Positions 1 through 12,242 of a DNA stretch of 64,000 nt are shown here, in pieces. Source of the stretch: Thuidium tamariscinum (lineage: Eukaryota; Streptophyta; Bryopsida; Hypnales; Thuidiaceae). The stretch lies in the NCBI GenBank assembly GCA_947034885.2, contig OX344752.2, positions 26,292,386 through 26,356,385 of the forward strand, written 5' to 3'. Position numbers and translations under genes: made by a program. The notes beneath the pieces were generated by a model, which was not told the DNA's origin, did not search any database, and worked only from the letters and a program-made list of their open reading frames with translations. Within the stretch, counting starts at the first letter, position 1. Each line of letters opens with the position of its first letter.

Positions 1-469
1 GCATCTTAGCGTGATTTTTTGGACACTATATGAATTAATTAAAAAAATTCTAAGTGCTGATCATAGGTGTAACCAAAAGAAAATCTAGGCTCTCTCGTTC
101 AGATCATGTACATTTTAGAGCATCTTATTTTTGTATCTGTAAAACATGATCTTCTGAAAACCAGTAACACGTGAACCTTGGTCACTGCAATGATAATTTA
201 TCATTGCAGTTCACAGGCCATTGGATTTAGGATGTTTTTTCCCCTTCAGATATCTATCTAGTTTTTGAAAACCGAGTTCTTTTATTGGGATCAAAGGCTT
301 TTCGTTTCTTTATCTGAAAAGAACTTGCTAAACGAGGTTTGAGACGTCATTTCTTAGATACAAATACACCATTCGGTGGGAATGCCCTTTGCCGAGAACC
401 TACAAGCGGTTGCTTTGGGTAAGGGCCACAATTTGGTGTAGTTACCTTACTACTTGTAGTCCTTCGCAG

Positions 470-616
470 GTGCAACGACAAACCCCGAACCCAGTGGATG
501 AAACAAGACAGCTCTCGGATGCACAGATTTCAGTAGGAATATCTCAAAGACAAGGACATGGATCCTGTGTCTCCCAGCACCCTGGATCACTAGCTCGAAA
601 ACCTGTGCAAGCCTGA
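470..616 (+). CDS. Possible last exon of an upstream gene (partial)
   Basis: An open stretch of 48 codons follows a good splice acceptor (pyrimidine-rich tract, then CGCAG at 465-469) and ends with TGA at 614-616. The predicted tail starts VQRQTPNPVDE and ends ARKPVQA. It is polar, rich in Q, S and P, and has no domain I recognise. The surrounding 0.4-1.6 kb is richer in G+C than the intergenic DNA further on, as expected for exon plus 3' UTR. The rest of the gene would lie upstream of base 1, so neither frame nor product can be checked here. It could equally be non-coding transcript sequence. Confidence is low. Confidence 0.3.
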   Translation: MQRQTPNPVDETRQLSDAQISVGISQRQGHGSCVSQHPGSLARKPVQA

Positions 617-3260
617 ATGAGTGTCTTTTGGATGTTATTGGGAGAGGAAGAACAGGTTTGTACCGTATTTTCTGCCATTGATGGATTTGCTAGGAGAAAC
701 GATGCTATATTAAATGAGTAAATATATATTTGTGACTTGCTATTGTATACTGTACATGCTTGGATTGGTCTATTCAAGAATTAATTTTACTCTTGAACGT
801 CCGGGAATCCTCGTTCAAGTGGTTACCTGAAAGGCCAACTCCGACGTTCAAGGACTAAGAACTGGGAAGTGTTTTAAGGTTGGAAGTATGTTGCACACAT
901 CGTTTGATGCCAGATTGTTTCGCTCGTTCGTATGTTTTGAACTCGGAATTTGTTCGAAGAACCCAGTTGTTTCAGTAGGTGTGTCAATCTGCTGTACAGT
1001 ACAGTGACATTCTACCTTATAAGTGCACAAGTAGATTATGATGACCAGCAACACAGTGCTCCGTTCTCAACAACTGCTACAACAAGTGTCTTGCTATGTT
1101 CTTATATTCAATTCAACTAACGTTGAAAGGACTGGTGCATGTAGACCTGGTTGTTTCTTCGATTGAGTCGAAATTCAAAGAGCTGTAGGATTGGAAATGG
1201 TTACAAATCTCGTTTGTTGGACGGACAGTGGAGTGAGGCACTTAGAGAGGCTGAGAAATTGCAATCTTCATCACGTTTTCAATATAGAATCGTGATTGGT
1301 AAAGATTCTCTAATTGGGCAGGTCCGAAATTACTGTCCTACATGTGCACGGAGTATGACTCAGAAAGCTTGAGAACAGAGACTCGCTTTGTGCATGAAAG
1401 AGAACATCAAATCAAGCGGCATTTTGGTTGAAACAGGACCTCAAGATAGAATAAGCTAGAGTTTCAAACACTATCGTGCAGTTTGTTGCATTATTTAAAG
1501 TTTTGGTCACGTGAATGATTCTCGGGTTTGCTTTTCACGGAATTTGAAGAGCACCTCGAAAATGAAGAATCTCGTACATTCTATTCGGCATATTCGTTCG
1601 GAGTTCACAGTTCTCCACCTCTGATGAATTTCAGGTAGCTCTGTATTGGTCAGTATCCATATCTACTTCTCCTATCAAAATCTTGGATAAGAAATTGCTG
1701 TATCATATCCACCAAGCGTAGTGGATCATCCTAATTTTACTTGGGAGGATGTTTACAGGATTAACCCCCTTAGTGTGCAATCTATATTTTGGATTTTGCT
1801 TCAATCTGTCCACATCATTCCCAATGATAAATAAGTCCTTAAAAAGACAACCTTTTCTTATGACTGAGATGAAATCACATAAATATTATATTTGTACACA
1901 AAGATGAGAATAAATCTTTTTTTTCTAAAGAAAAAGATCCATGCCATTAAAGTGTAAAGTGGATTGTCTTCTTGTATCCTATTGTAGGTCAATTTGGGAC
2001 ATATAAGGTAGACCAACCTAATTTTGTCCACTACCCAATTTTGTCCGTTACTTTTTGTTCCAATTCCATCCATTCAAACATCCAAATTTGTCCAAATAAC
2101 ATCCAAATACATTCAAGATTCAAACAAAATCAATGCATGAATGTCAAGTTGGGATAACATGTCAATATTTGATTGGTGAATACTTAAGTGCTAATAGATG
2201 GATAAAAAGGTTATTATGAGTTGTTTATAGGACATTTATGACTCCACTCTAAAGGTGGCTTTGTAATTATAGAGTAGACTACTTTAGAATTTCACATAAA
2301 TTACAATTTTAATTGAATTATCATTTCACTTGAGAGTGGTCTATAAAACTAATTCCAAGAGTGCCCCTCTTGGAATTAGTCCCAAGATATTCAGATTCCA
2401 AATCAGGATGGTAATACGCTGTGTACCTTATTTGGTGTAAAAGCATCACCTTTGAATCAAATGAGACTTTGCGCTGAATGTGGATGTCGTATAAATCAAT
2501 ACTTCGGTGATGTGATGGAGTGACCTAGCATTTTTGATGTTCAGGCAATCATGATCAAAACCAACAAAGCTCAGCACATCAGCATTATCGACAAGAAGAA
2601 AACCAAATACCACTTTGAAGACCAAAGAGATGTTGGGTTTCCTTTTTGTGTCTCCCCGCTCCAATTCAAGCCAGATTTTGCTAATGCACTGGCATCCGAG
2701 GCCTTCTCATTCTCACGACGAAAGAATTGAACATCTTGTGGACTTCTGTGGAACCCAATCGAGACATATGTCAGCGGCCGGCGGATCTCCACGAGGATGA
2801 TTCAATAGAAGTAACTTGTGTTTGCAATAATGTTGCATCAGAGGCTGACCATCGTTCCATCACCAGGGGTCAATCTGCTCGCTCAAGTCGACCAGATTTC
2901 GATCAACATCAAATAGAATTCAATGGATTGTGATGAAACTATTTGGGTTTTCTACAGCACCGCTCACAACATCAATTCAAGTACTGTACGTACGAGGATG
3001 CCAAACCCCTAAACCCTTGCAATTTGGAACGTCAGCTGCAGACAGGAAAGAATGGTACACGATGGTGCTGCAGCTAAGCGAATTCTTGATGCCTACGGAT
3101 GCAGTTAGACGAAGGAATGGAAAGAAAGAGTCGAGGAGGATGTGTTTGGGAAATGGAAGATATGAGGCCGAAGGGAAACCCATGCAGAACCGCGGTATGA
3201 ACTGCGCGCCAAATTTGCAGCCAGGGTTTAGACTCCGAAGGGAATTGGATTAGTGACTTC
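617..3260. other. No confident gene: probable 3' UTR, then intergenic and upstream DNA
   Basis: 617-1650 keeps a moderately high G+C content and would suit a 3' UTR or an alternative terminal exon. 1650-2430 is A+T-rich. 2430-3250 is again less A+T-rich and has several short overlapping open frames on both strands (for example 2727-2933 + and 2571-2792 -), but none shows a recognisable domain or a consistent splice structure. A 14-bp perfect hairpin at 2348-2380 is listed separately. Confidence 0.4.
2348..2380. repeat. Perfect 14-bp inverted repeat with 5-nt loop
   Basis: ACTAATTCCAAGAG at 2348-2361 and its exact complement at 2367-2380 are separated by TGCCC. Function is unknown. It lies in A+T-rich DNA about 1.3 kb upstream of the FLX-like start codon. 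Confidence 0.6.
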
Positions 3261-3673
3261 GTGAGTCACGGTACCCGTTCGATGACAGTTACAAGACGAA
3301 GCATGGCTGCTGCTGCTGCTGTTGTTAGGGTTTGCTTCTCTATGGTCAATGATCAACCCTCTCTTGGAAGCTGCTCGACCTCTACGCCGCGCAGGTACCT
3401 CGGCAATTCTCTTCAACTGCTTTCCAATTTCAGCAACGGGAATTACTCTATCATCAGCATTGTCAGTTGCAGCTTGCTTCATCCAATTTCGAAAGCCACA
3501 GTTTCATGTGTCGTCAAATTTTGGAGGAGCTTATATTACTTCTTTGGTTGGCGCAATATTGCAGTCCCAAGAAGTTGTGCAGAAAAGGAGAATCGAGTTG
3601 AATTTCTTCGATCTTGGACAGTTGTGTGATTGCATTTGAGTTTGTTGCTGAGTGAGGTGCCTTAGAGCGGACC
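3261..3673 (+). promoter_or_regulatory. Probable 5' leader of the FLX-like gene, with upstream ORFs
   Basis: This G+C-richer stretch directly precedes the FLX-like start codon. It has upstream ATGs, for example at 3304 (followed by a run of alanine codons) and 3322. Their frames run 122 and 105 codons and end at 3629 and 3639, before the main ATG at 3674. None matches a family I know, so I read them as leader uORFs. The main ATG sits in a strong context, GCGGACCATGG. The exact transcription start cannot be seen. Confidence 0.4.
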
Positions 3674-6600
3674 ATGGGGAGTCGGAGCCGCATGATGGGG
3701 CTGAGTTCGCGATCGGGGGCTCAGAGTGGGAGGTTGAGTCCTTACAGAGGCTCCCCGATGGGTGGCGGTGGAGCGCAAAACATGGGTGGAGGAGGAGGGC
3801 CATTGCCCGCCGCCATTCTGGAGCAGAAGATTCAATCGCAGCACATGGAGATCCAGAATCTGCTCACGGAGAATCAGCGTCTCGGGGCTACGCAGGTAGC
3901 TCTTCGCCAGGAGCTTGCCGCGGGGCAGCAGGAAATGCAGCGCATGACTTCCATGGTGGCAGGTACCACGCAAACCTCTTGATTATATTATACATGACCT
4001 TCCCTGTAATAAAATTTGAGAAAATCCTGTACACTTCCCACATTATCATTCACTGTACCTCAGCACGCTCGCACATTCAAACTGTGTCAGTTGGGACCTC
4101 AAACGGTAAGATCAACAAGGATTTAACTAGTGTTACGCATCCAAACTAAGACTGCATTAAGGTGTAGAAATTGGCTAGATTTCAGATGGATCACCATGTT
4201 GAGCCATTCTTTTGCAACATCTCTGTATTTTACACTGCATTCATCTGGCGCTTTTCCTAATTTTTAACTTTGTTTTTGTTGGTAAATGTTTGAGAATTCC
4301 AATGCACTTACGAATGCTTTATTTCGATACCATATAAAATAGTTATAATGTTTCAAAATTCATTGGTTGATGTTGTAATATCGCCTCTCGATCATATGTA
4401 CGTGGAAGTGGTGCACATCCTTGAGGGTCCCATGCGACTTTGGGTGTACCTGACTTCCGTATTACACACTGTGTCCGTCAAACACCGTTCGTTAAATTGG
4501 CGATGTTCCACGAGTCAAAAATTGTGAGATATACCTTCACCAAGGGTCTAATTGAAGACCACAATCTAGGACAGGTATTGAATTTGATTTCTGGCTGCGC
4601 CAGAGTACTGAAATATCGACAATTTAACAAAATTGACGTTTAATCCAAATACGTTCAGTTCAAGACATCTTTTTTCAAACCCAAACCTCTCTAATTGCAC
4701 TGCCTTGAGGTACAAATGAGCTCGTGTTCCCAACTTGACATTTGAAAGTTGTCCAATCAGTTTTTGCCGACAGTCTGATAGATTTTGAAGATATAGTTAC
4801 AGAGAATCTGTAATTACAGAGTGTCATTAGAGACGTTTTTTGCGATAAATTGAGATTCTTTAGTAACTAAGGGACTTGAATTCTTCACGTTTAGGCATGC
4901 AATCAGAGAAAGACGCGCAGATAAGATCGCTGATCGAGAAGGCTGCGAAACTGGAGTCGGAGCTGCGATCTACTGAGACTGTTCGGCAGGAGCTTATTCA
5001 AGCCCGAACCGATTGTCAGAAACTGCATCTGCACTCTCAAGATCTGACGCAACAGGTGCGGACCACACAGCAGGAATTGCAGCGTGCCCGTGCCGATGTG
5101 CAACAAATCCCTCTGTTGCGAGCGGAGTTGGACACCCTTCGAACCGAAATGCAGCGAGCCAGGTACTCGAATCCAACAGTTTTGAGAAGGTCATTTGGGG
5201 ACTATCTTTGCACAAGTGTAATTTTGTTTAGGGTTTAGGGTGCAATTTCCTTTACTGACTCTAATGACAGATGTAAACTTGGGTCCCAGTTGAATTATAT
5301 TGTTCAAATTATAATCAATCATATCCACTCCCGTTTATTTTATTTTGAGATTTTCAGCCGTGACTGTGGAAGCGTTGGTTTGAGTTTCAAGTTTGTGGGC
5401 TCTCTTCATACAAAGTTTTCAGTAAAACTAATCTTGTTCGGAGAACTTTTAGATTACATCATTATGAATATTCTACATGATTCATTGGGAGGTCTCCCTG
5501 AGGTCAGAATGATATTATGGAAGCCCTTCGGCTATGTATCATGGGGAAGCTTCTATATGATGATTGTGACCGCCATAGGAGAGCTCCCATGAAGACGATT
5601 CTCTTTACCATGCAGCTGTTCTAGTCAATTGTACCAGTGTTCCTCAACTTATTGCCTGCATTAGTTTTAATATTTTCATTTTCTGGTTATATTGATGCTT
5701 TCCTTTTTTATCTGCTTCAGAACTGCTTTTGAAATTGAGAAGAAATCCACTGCTGAGCAGCAGGAGCAGAGACAGGTCATGGAACACAATCTGGTGGTTA
5801 TGGCCAGAGACTTGGAGAAGCTGCGAACAGAGGCGGCTAGTGCTGAGAAAAGATCTCGTATCAATGCAGGTGATTGGAGTTGTGAGGTTTTTGTTTTGAG
5901 GGACGTGTTTTTTGGCAAGAAGCAAAATTGTAGTTGACTCTACTTTCTGGGTGTTGTTTTCTGCAAGGAACAGGTGGCGCAGTGTTCAATGGTGTTTACA
6001 ACGGCACTGAGGCTGTTTATGCACAATATGGGAATTCTAAGAGTGTAAGTCTAATGCCCTTAATATCAATTCCTCATTCTCTTGCTGTAATGGAGTTTTT
6101 GTCGTGGTACTGTGTCTGTGCCTGGGTGTTATCTATTAAGGTAGAGGATACTACTTGTATCATTTTAACATTTGTAAGAGTGTTTCGGGGGAGATCAGTA
6201 TAGTCAGAGCTGTGGGGAGACTTTTGGGTTGAAGAGTCAAATCTGTTGAAATATAATTAATACCACCATTTCTTATGCAATTTTAAAGTGGGAGGGTGTA
6301 GACCACTATTGAATAATAGACAACCCAATTTCCATTTGAAGGTCAATGGCCATTGACCACTTGCTAATTGAAGGCCAAACATATTAATTGAAAGAGATGG
6401 CTTGTTGTTGTTAGCAGGGGTCAGCATAGGAGTCCGGATAAGGTAGACGGTTCGGTATCGTCTACCTTATCTAGTAAGAATGCAAAATCTTACAGTGGTC
6501 TTTGGCATTGTATACAATCTTGTTTACGACAAATGTTGTGCAGGAAGCAGCAAATGGTCTTCAACCTTCCTCCACAGTGGTGGAGAGTGATTATGGAAAA

Positions 6601-9600
6601 GCTCTAACAGAAGCTGCAAAGGCAACAGCATCGCAAGGTGTAAATAATGCTTATCATGGTTCGATGGGAACGCAGGATCTTTACAGGGCAGGTGGTGATG
6701 TAAGAGTGACAGAGGAGTGGGCCACACATGAGGCGCCCAACGGCAAACCATTTTATCACAACGTTATCACGGGCACAACGCAGTGGGAGAAACCACCTGC
6801 CTTAGAGGCTCAAAATCATGCTCAGGTTCTTCTCACAAACATGCTAGTTTTGTTTCTCAATATTACTAGAAAAAGTGAACTAAATTTTCAAGTTCTCAAC
6901 CATGTCGTCACTTCTGGAGCAATATATTTAGGCCAACAAATAACTTATTGAAATTATTCACAAAATGCCCAAACTGCCCAAGCTTAGTCAGTTAGATATA
7001 GTATTCTCTCCTGCTGACTTTCTTGCTAACTTTCTTGTAATGCAGTTTCATTCATTTTTTAAGTTAAGTATCCAAATTTAGACAAGTAAACTCATTGTGT
7101 CTATATCAATGGTTTGAAGTCTTGAATTTGCCCACACCTACCAATTTGCAATTGTTATAATATAACTTAAAAGCTTAATTTTGCATTTGTTAATTCCAAC
7201 CAATTAGCAGGATTGGCTAATTTGAAAGCCTAATTCTGCATTAGTCAATTCATCAAGGTAGGCATTCAGTAGGTTAGTTAACATCCAATAGACATCAACA
7301 ATAATTGGTGCTTGTATATTGGAAGAAAGCAACTCGCAATAATGAAAATGCTTGATGTAATTAACCTCACTCAATACTTCTTTAATCTTACCACTGGGGT
7401 CTCAACCTTTCACTATAACATACTTTAAATTTGTAAGAATTGTGTTACAATCAATGATAGTGTGGTAGGTGCACATGGTACTCTAAAATGCCATGTTAGA
7501 AAAGATCGTTCTAAAGAAGCTTGAGTGTACCAGAACTCTTGTGAAGTACATGATGTTCATCTTCATGTACTGTGACTCGCAGGCGCATATGCAACAGCAA
7601 GTCACAAATTCACAAGCCTTGCAGACAGCTGCTAACCAAATAATTGCAAGTCATGCTTTGACTACTCTCATGAACGGACAAGTTCAACAAAATTCCATAG
7701 TACCTCATCTTCCACAGCAGCAATCAACTGGGGCAACTCTAATTGCTCAACATGGGCAAGCTCTCACTCAAGTAGGCGCAAATGGAGCTCAAATCCCTTC
7801 AGGGGTTGCAGTTGGGCAATACACCACTGGTTACGTTGGGCAACAACAACCTGGAGTCTATTTGTCACAATCAGGTACACTTTTTCTTCCTTGTCCATCT
7901 CATATTAAGTAAATTGTAAGGCCCTCAAGGTGCCTGAGATATCATTGGAAAGCTCTCAAACGAGATGAGGTATATGGCTCCAAGTTTACTCCGTCTGCGG
8001 AACCTATCTTTTTCTTCTTCTTTATGTTGTTTTTTAATGCAATGGTGATTGTCTCTTTGAGGAAAAAAAGATGAGGTGCATGGCCTAGGTTTTGCACAAT
8101 GCGGACAATTTGACAAATAGTATCATTCATTTAAAAATTTGTCAAAATTTAACAAAATTCAGCAATGGTTGGGTGGTCACAATTGTGGCAACAACACAAT
8201 GTATACTAGTTTCAAATGATGCTTGATGACATGTAGAAAAAAAGAAGATTTTGTGCTTGCTAGATTTTTTGATTGTCAAGGGATCTGCACAGAGCTTAGA
8301 ACTTTTGCAGGGGCAATAACATATCCAAGTACCCAATTGCAAATTCAACAACAACCTGGTTCTTATGTTCAACATCCTGGGATGGTGCAAACACAAGTTG
8401 GAAAAATTCAACAAGCTGTAGTCCCTGCAAGTCTTCAAATGCAAACTCCAGTTGCTGTTCAAGGATCCCATCTTATAGCAGTCCCTGGACAAGCTCCACA
8501 GACACCAGCGCCTGCTCCAATGCCCCACCTTGTCCATGGCCATCTTAGTTACCCAAGTGCTAGATTGCTTCCACTACAAGGGCCTGCACATTTAGCTAAT
8601 GGTATCCAACATCCCACCGACTTAAGAGTCCCTATTGCCTCCTACCCCTACTGTAGCATAGCAATCAATCTTGCAATCGCCCCTAGATCAACTCATTTAA
8701 ATCAAATTTTCAAGCAGTTTGCAAATAAATTTGAAAATAATGTTTTCAAAACACCATTACATCAAATTCTACTAAAATCCTAAACTCAGTACATTCTAAT
8801 TGCAACTTTAGCAAATAATTTAACTTTGAATTATTATTTAGTATCTAACTTTAATTTTCAACTTAAGCATTTTTGAATCTTGCTCAGGTGGTTATACTGC
8901 TGCAAATGCCCAACAGCAGCAACAACTTCAACAACAACAACAACAATTGCAGCAACAACAGATTCAACTTCAGCAGCAGCAACAACAACAACAACGTCAA
9001 GAGACACAGGCTTCAACACAGCCTGGGCAGACTGCTACCCAAGCAACTGCTCAAACAGCTCCTGCTCCATCAGCTCAGACCCAGCCACAAGCTACAGGGA
9101 ATGGCACCCAAGCAGGACCACCTCCAAATGGTATAAAGCTACACTTAAAAAACCTTTATTATGACCAATCTATAATTCTACATTGAATTTCTTAGTCATC
9201 TTGCAGACATTCTTGCCACACTTGTAGCTCACTTGCAAAAAACCTCAAACCTCAAATCAATGTATAACACTCATTTGTCATACATTCAAACTATGTCATA
9301 TATAAATTAATGAAGAAATCGAGACCTTTAGTGCCATAACTATCAAGTTTCTTATTTGAGATATTTGCACTAGCTAAGTGTTGAGTGCATTTACAATGTT
9401 GTGCTTTGAACATGATTGTTAAATTTCATGTCATTGATGATTTTGTTTTATATTATGAAGTTTACTCTTGGTCCAGGTGCAAAGCTTTTTGTATTTGGCA
9501 TCCCTGAGGACATGGGGGACAAAAAGTTGGCTGACTTGTTCGCCCCATTCGGAACTGTAATATATTCAAAAGTTGGGGTGGAGAAGGAAACAGGGCGGAA

Positions 9601-12242
9601 TCGAACATATGGTATGTCCCTAGTCTTTTCCATGCCATACATTGCTTCTTAATTAGCATTACTTGATTATATTTTCAAATGCCCCTTGGAGGTTGCTTGT
9701 GGTATGAGGCATATGTCACTTATGGTGAAAATTGATGTTTGTGGGGTATGAAATCAAGCTTCAAGATTGAAATAAAAGACCTAAAAATTGAGATAATTAC
9801 AAGGTAGTTACAATTTAAAACACTAAGTACTTATACGACAAAATGGTTTCCCTTGATTTGGTTTCTAAAGTAGTAGTTTTTTCCTCTTTTTTTCTCCATA
9901 ATTTTTAACCTAACACAATGAAATACCAAGGGTTGGGTTCCTTTACAAATGTCAAGATTATACAATCCAAGACAGTGTGTGCCTTGTGAATAATGAAGAC
10001 TCCATTGACTACCATTACACCTTTTCATGCAATGATTGTGAGCCAAAGTAATTGCTTAAAGTATTTTTCTCCATTTAGCTACGAGCTTGGTGTTTATTTT
10101 AACATATTATTGGTAGATGTTTGATTTGGTCTATGATATATTAAAGATTTGTTACAAATATATAATTACATCAAGATATAGACCTTGATGTGAATCCCAA
10201 TGTGATTTATAGTAATTACATGGAAAATTGTAGATGATGAGTTAACACATCAATTGCATCAAGAACTCTACTAGATTTTTTAGAAATTAAAAACGAGATT
10301 CCATTACCATATTAAATCACCAAGTTTTCTTTATTGTGAGAGCAAGTTTTATTTCTTCATTATGAGCTTTGTATATTTCATTGTGATCTTAAAAGTAAGA
10401 AAAAACATTGAGGACCATATCATTCCTAACTAGCACAACATCTTAAGGTTAAATAAAAAGATTTGCTAATATCTAAAGTTTTTTACTCAATTCACTAGGG
10501 CAATTTATAACAATTTTATATCATTCAACAATCTTTAGTTTTCATATTCCTTGGAAAACTATGGAGATTAATAAATTCATCATTACAATGTTGAAGCTTT
10601 TAGAGTAATGTAAATAGTATCTTCTAGCATTGATCCTATTGCAATTCTATAAATATCAATTATATACTATATCATTCAATACTTTGAAAACTCCAAGTAG
10701 TAAGTAAGTTATTATGTGGATGAAAAATTGGGTGGAGGTGAAAATTGGATACATCACAAACTTATTATTATTAGCTATTTGCACATCTTAATTTTATCAC
10801 AAGAATGCATGCATCTATATTAAAATAAAACAAACATGCATATATAATTATATGTGATGATTATCAAAGTATAATATATTTATTTGTTTACATTTATTGT
10901 CATATATTTATTTGTATACTATCATTCTAAATCATGTCTAAATATTCAATAGGCATTATTAAGTAATAATCAATTGTATTAGTAATAATACAATGTTTTC
11001 TTTTGGTAGAGTCTATGAGATTTGTCATCTATAGAAATCTAGATAGTTTTATTATAGAATCTTACAACTTTTTGAAAGAATTTGAAGAATTTTTATATTA
11101 AAAAATAAATTAGACTCATTTTTAATAATTTTTTTTACATAAACCTACATCAAATTTGAAAGGAATACTGGTTTTGAATTGGAAAAAAAATTGCATTTCA
11201 ATAGATAGTGGAGAGTTTTTAATTTATTGTAAAATAAATAGAAATAATGTTTTATATTTTCTAATTTATAAAAAATAAAATGGAGAGGAAATTCATTTCT
11301 ATTGGAATGGAGTTGATTAAAAGACTATTTTTCAAGAACAATTATACTATCTTAAGAAATATCATGGAAGATTACATTTTACAAAAATTATCAAAATAAT
11401 ATTTTATAAATGATTTGCAACACAAAAATAACTTCATTTCATTTTTAAAAATATTGCAAGACTTCATAATGATTGATTATTTAATCTCAAAACTAGAAAT
11501 TTGATGACATTAATTAGTTATACCTGTAATTTATTTTTATAAAGTCAATTACATCTATTTTTTGTTGAATGCAATGAATCATGTGCAATATTGAGGATGG
11601 TTTTCAAATAAAAAGAAACTATTACAATATTTTTCAAATAACTTAAGAGGTTAAAAATAATGCAATTAATGAAGAGATGCTTCCATCCTTTGTCTTTGGG
11701 TCTCTTCATGACTACATACATGTATTTACTTGCTATGTGCTTATATTACTTTTTGAATAATTTGATTTACAACTTTTACCAATTTGGATGAAAAATTTAA
11801 GATGTTTTTTATGATTGATTAATTTAGTTAGGATCATTTTATTGCAAATCTTTTCAAAATTAACATTGAATATCATCAAAAAAAAATGAAATACATTAAA
11901 AAGCTTTGTTTTAGCTTTCATTGATATTCTATCTTAATAATCCAATTAGGTTTTAGTAGCTCATACAAATTGGATTACATGCATCGCTTATTTTTCTCCC
12001 AAGCAGGTTTTGTTTCTATGGATTCATCACAATCTGCTGAAGCAGCAATTAACCAAGTCAATGGTATGGTTATATCTGGCAAACGTATTAAAGTGGAGTT
12101 GAAGAAGGGTGAAACTGAAAATCAAAACCAACAACATCAACACCAACAAGTCTCTCACCAACATCAAGCTCCTTCTGGAGGACCTGGTCCTACTAGATGG
12201 AATCACACTCATAATGGAAATCCAGGCTACCGGCCTTATTAA
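3674..12242 (+). CDS. FLX/FLL-like coiled-coil protein fused to WW and RRM domains (10 exons, 751 aa)
   Basis: Coding exons: 3674-3962, 4895-5162, 5721-5869, 5974-6044, 6544-6825, 7583-7874, 8311-8601, 8888-9130, 9477-9611, 12007-12242. All introns are GT-AG, phases agree at every junction and the total is 2256 nt. Residues 1-30 are G/S/R-rich. About 35-235 is a long heptad-rich coiled coil with FLX-family hallmarks (AILEQKI, then LLTENQRL). A short G/Y-rich piece closes the FLX part. A WW domain follows with W318, W340 and the P of WEKPP. About 354-628 is Q-, P-, A- and G-rich, with near-pure glutamine runs in exon 8. About 629-707 is an RRM (RNP2 LFVFGI, RNP1 around 671-678) most like RRM3 of CELF/Bruno proteins. 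The tail is H/Q-rich and ends GYRPY. Inferred role: nuclear RNA-processing factor. Arabidopsis FLX and FLL proteins have only the coiled-coil part; FLX acts with FRIGIDA and FLL2 with FCA. Two separate genes are unlikely: no stop, start or promoter-like break separates exons 4 and 5. Confidence 0.88.
6437..6471. repeat. Perfect 13-bp hairpin in intron 4 of the FLX-like gene
   Basis: GATAAGGTAGACG at 6437-6449 is followed by a 9-nt loop and the exact complement at 6459-6471. The core AAGGTAGA resembles the termini of the TA-flanked element at 61699-62122, so it may be a collapsed element end. It lies about 70 bp upstream of the exon 5 acceptor. Confidence 0.6.
8918..8997 (+). repeat. CAA/CAG repeat encoding poly-glutamine
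   Basis: Almost uninterrupted CAA and CAG codons at the start of exon 8 of the FLX-like gene encode Q runs broken only by occasional L and I. Such imperfect tracts vary in length and are typical of prion-like, condensate-forming regions. Confidence 0.85.
9612..12006 (+). other. Long A+T-rich intron 9 of the FLX-like gene
   Basis: This 2.4-kb intron splits the RRM just before RNP1 (TY|G). Donor GTATGT at 9612 and acceptor AAGCAG at 12001-12006 are canonical. It is much longer and more A+T-rich than the other introns. I see no gene in it and no clear element ends. Confidence 0.75.

Noticed and set aside
3228-3482. Minus-strand ORF (84 codons) in the FLX-like leader
   Set aside because: Arises opposite GCT/GCC repeats in GC-rich leader DNA; no domain and no splice support.
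5934-6203. Reading the FLX-like part as a separate gene ending soon after exon 4
   Set aside because: The donor GTAAGT at 6045 and acceptor at 6543 join in phase, exon 5 has no start codon near its beginning, and all later exons stay in frame.
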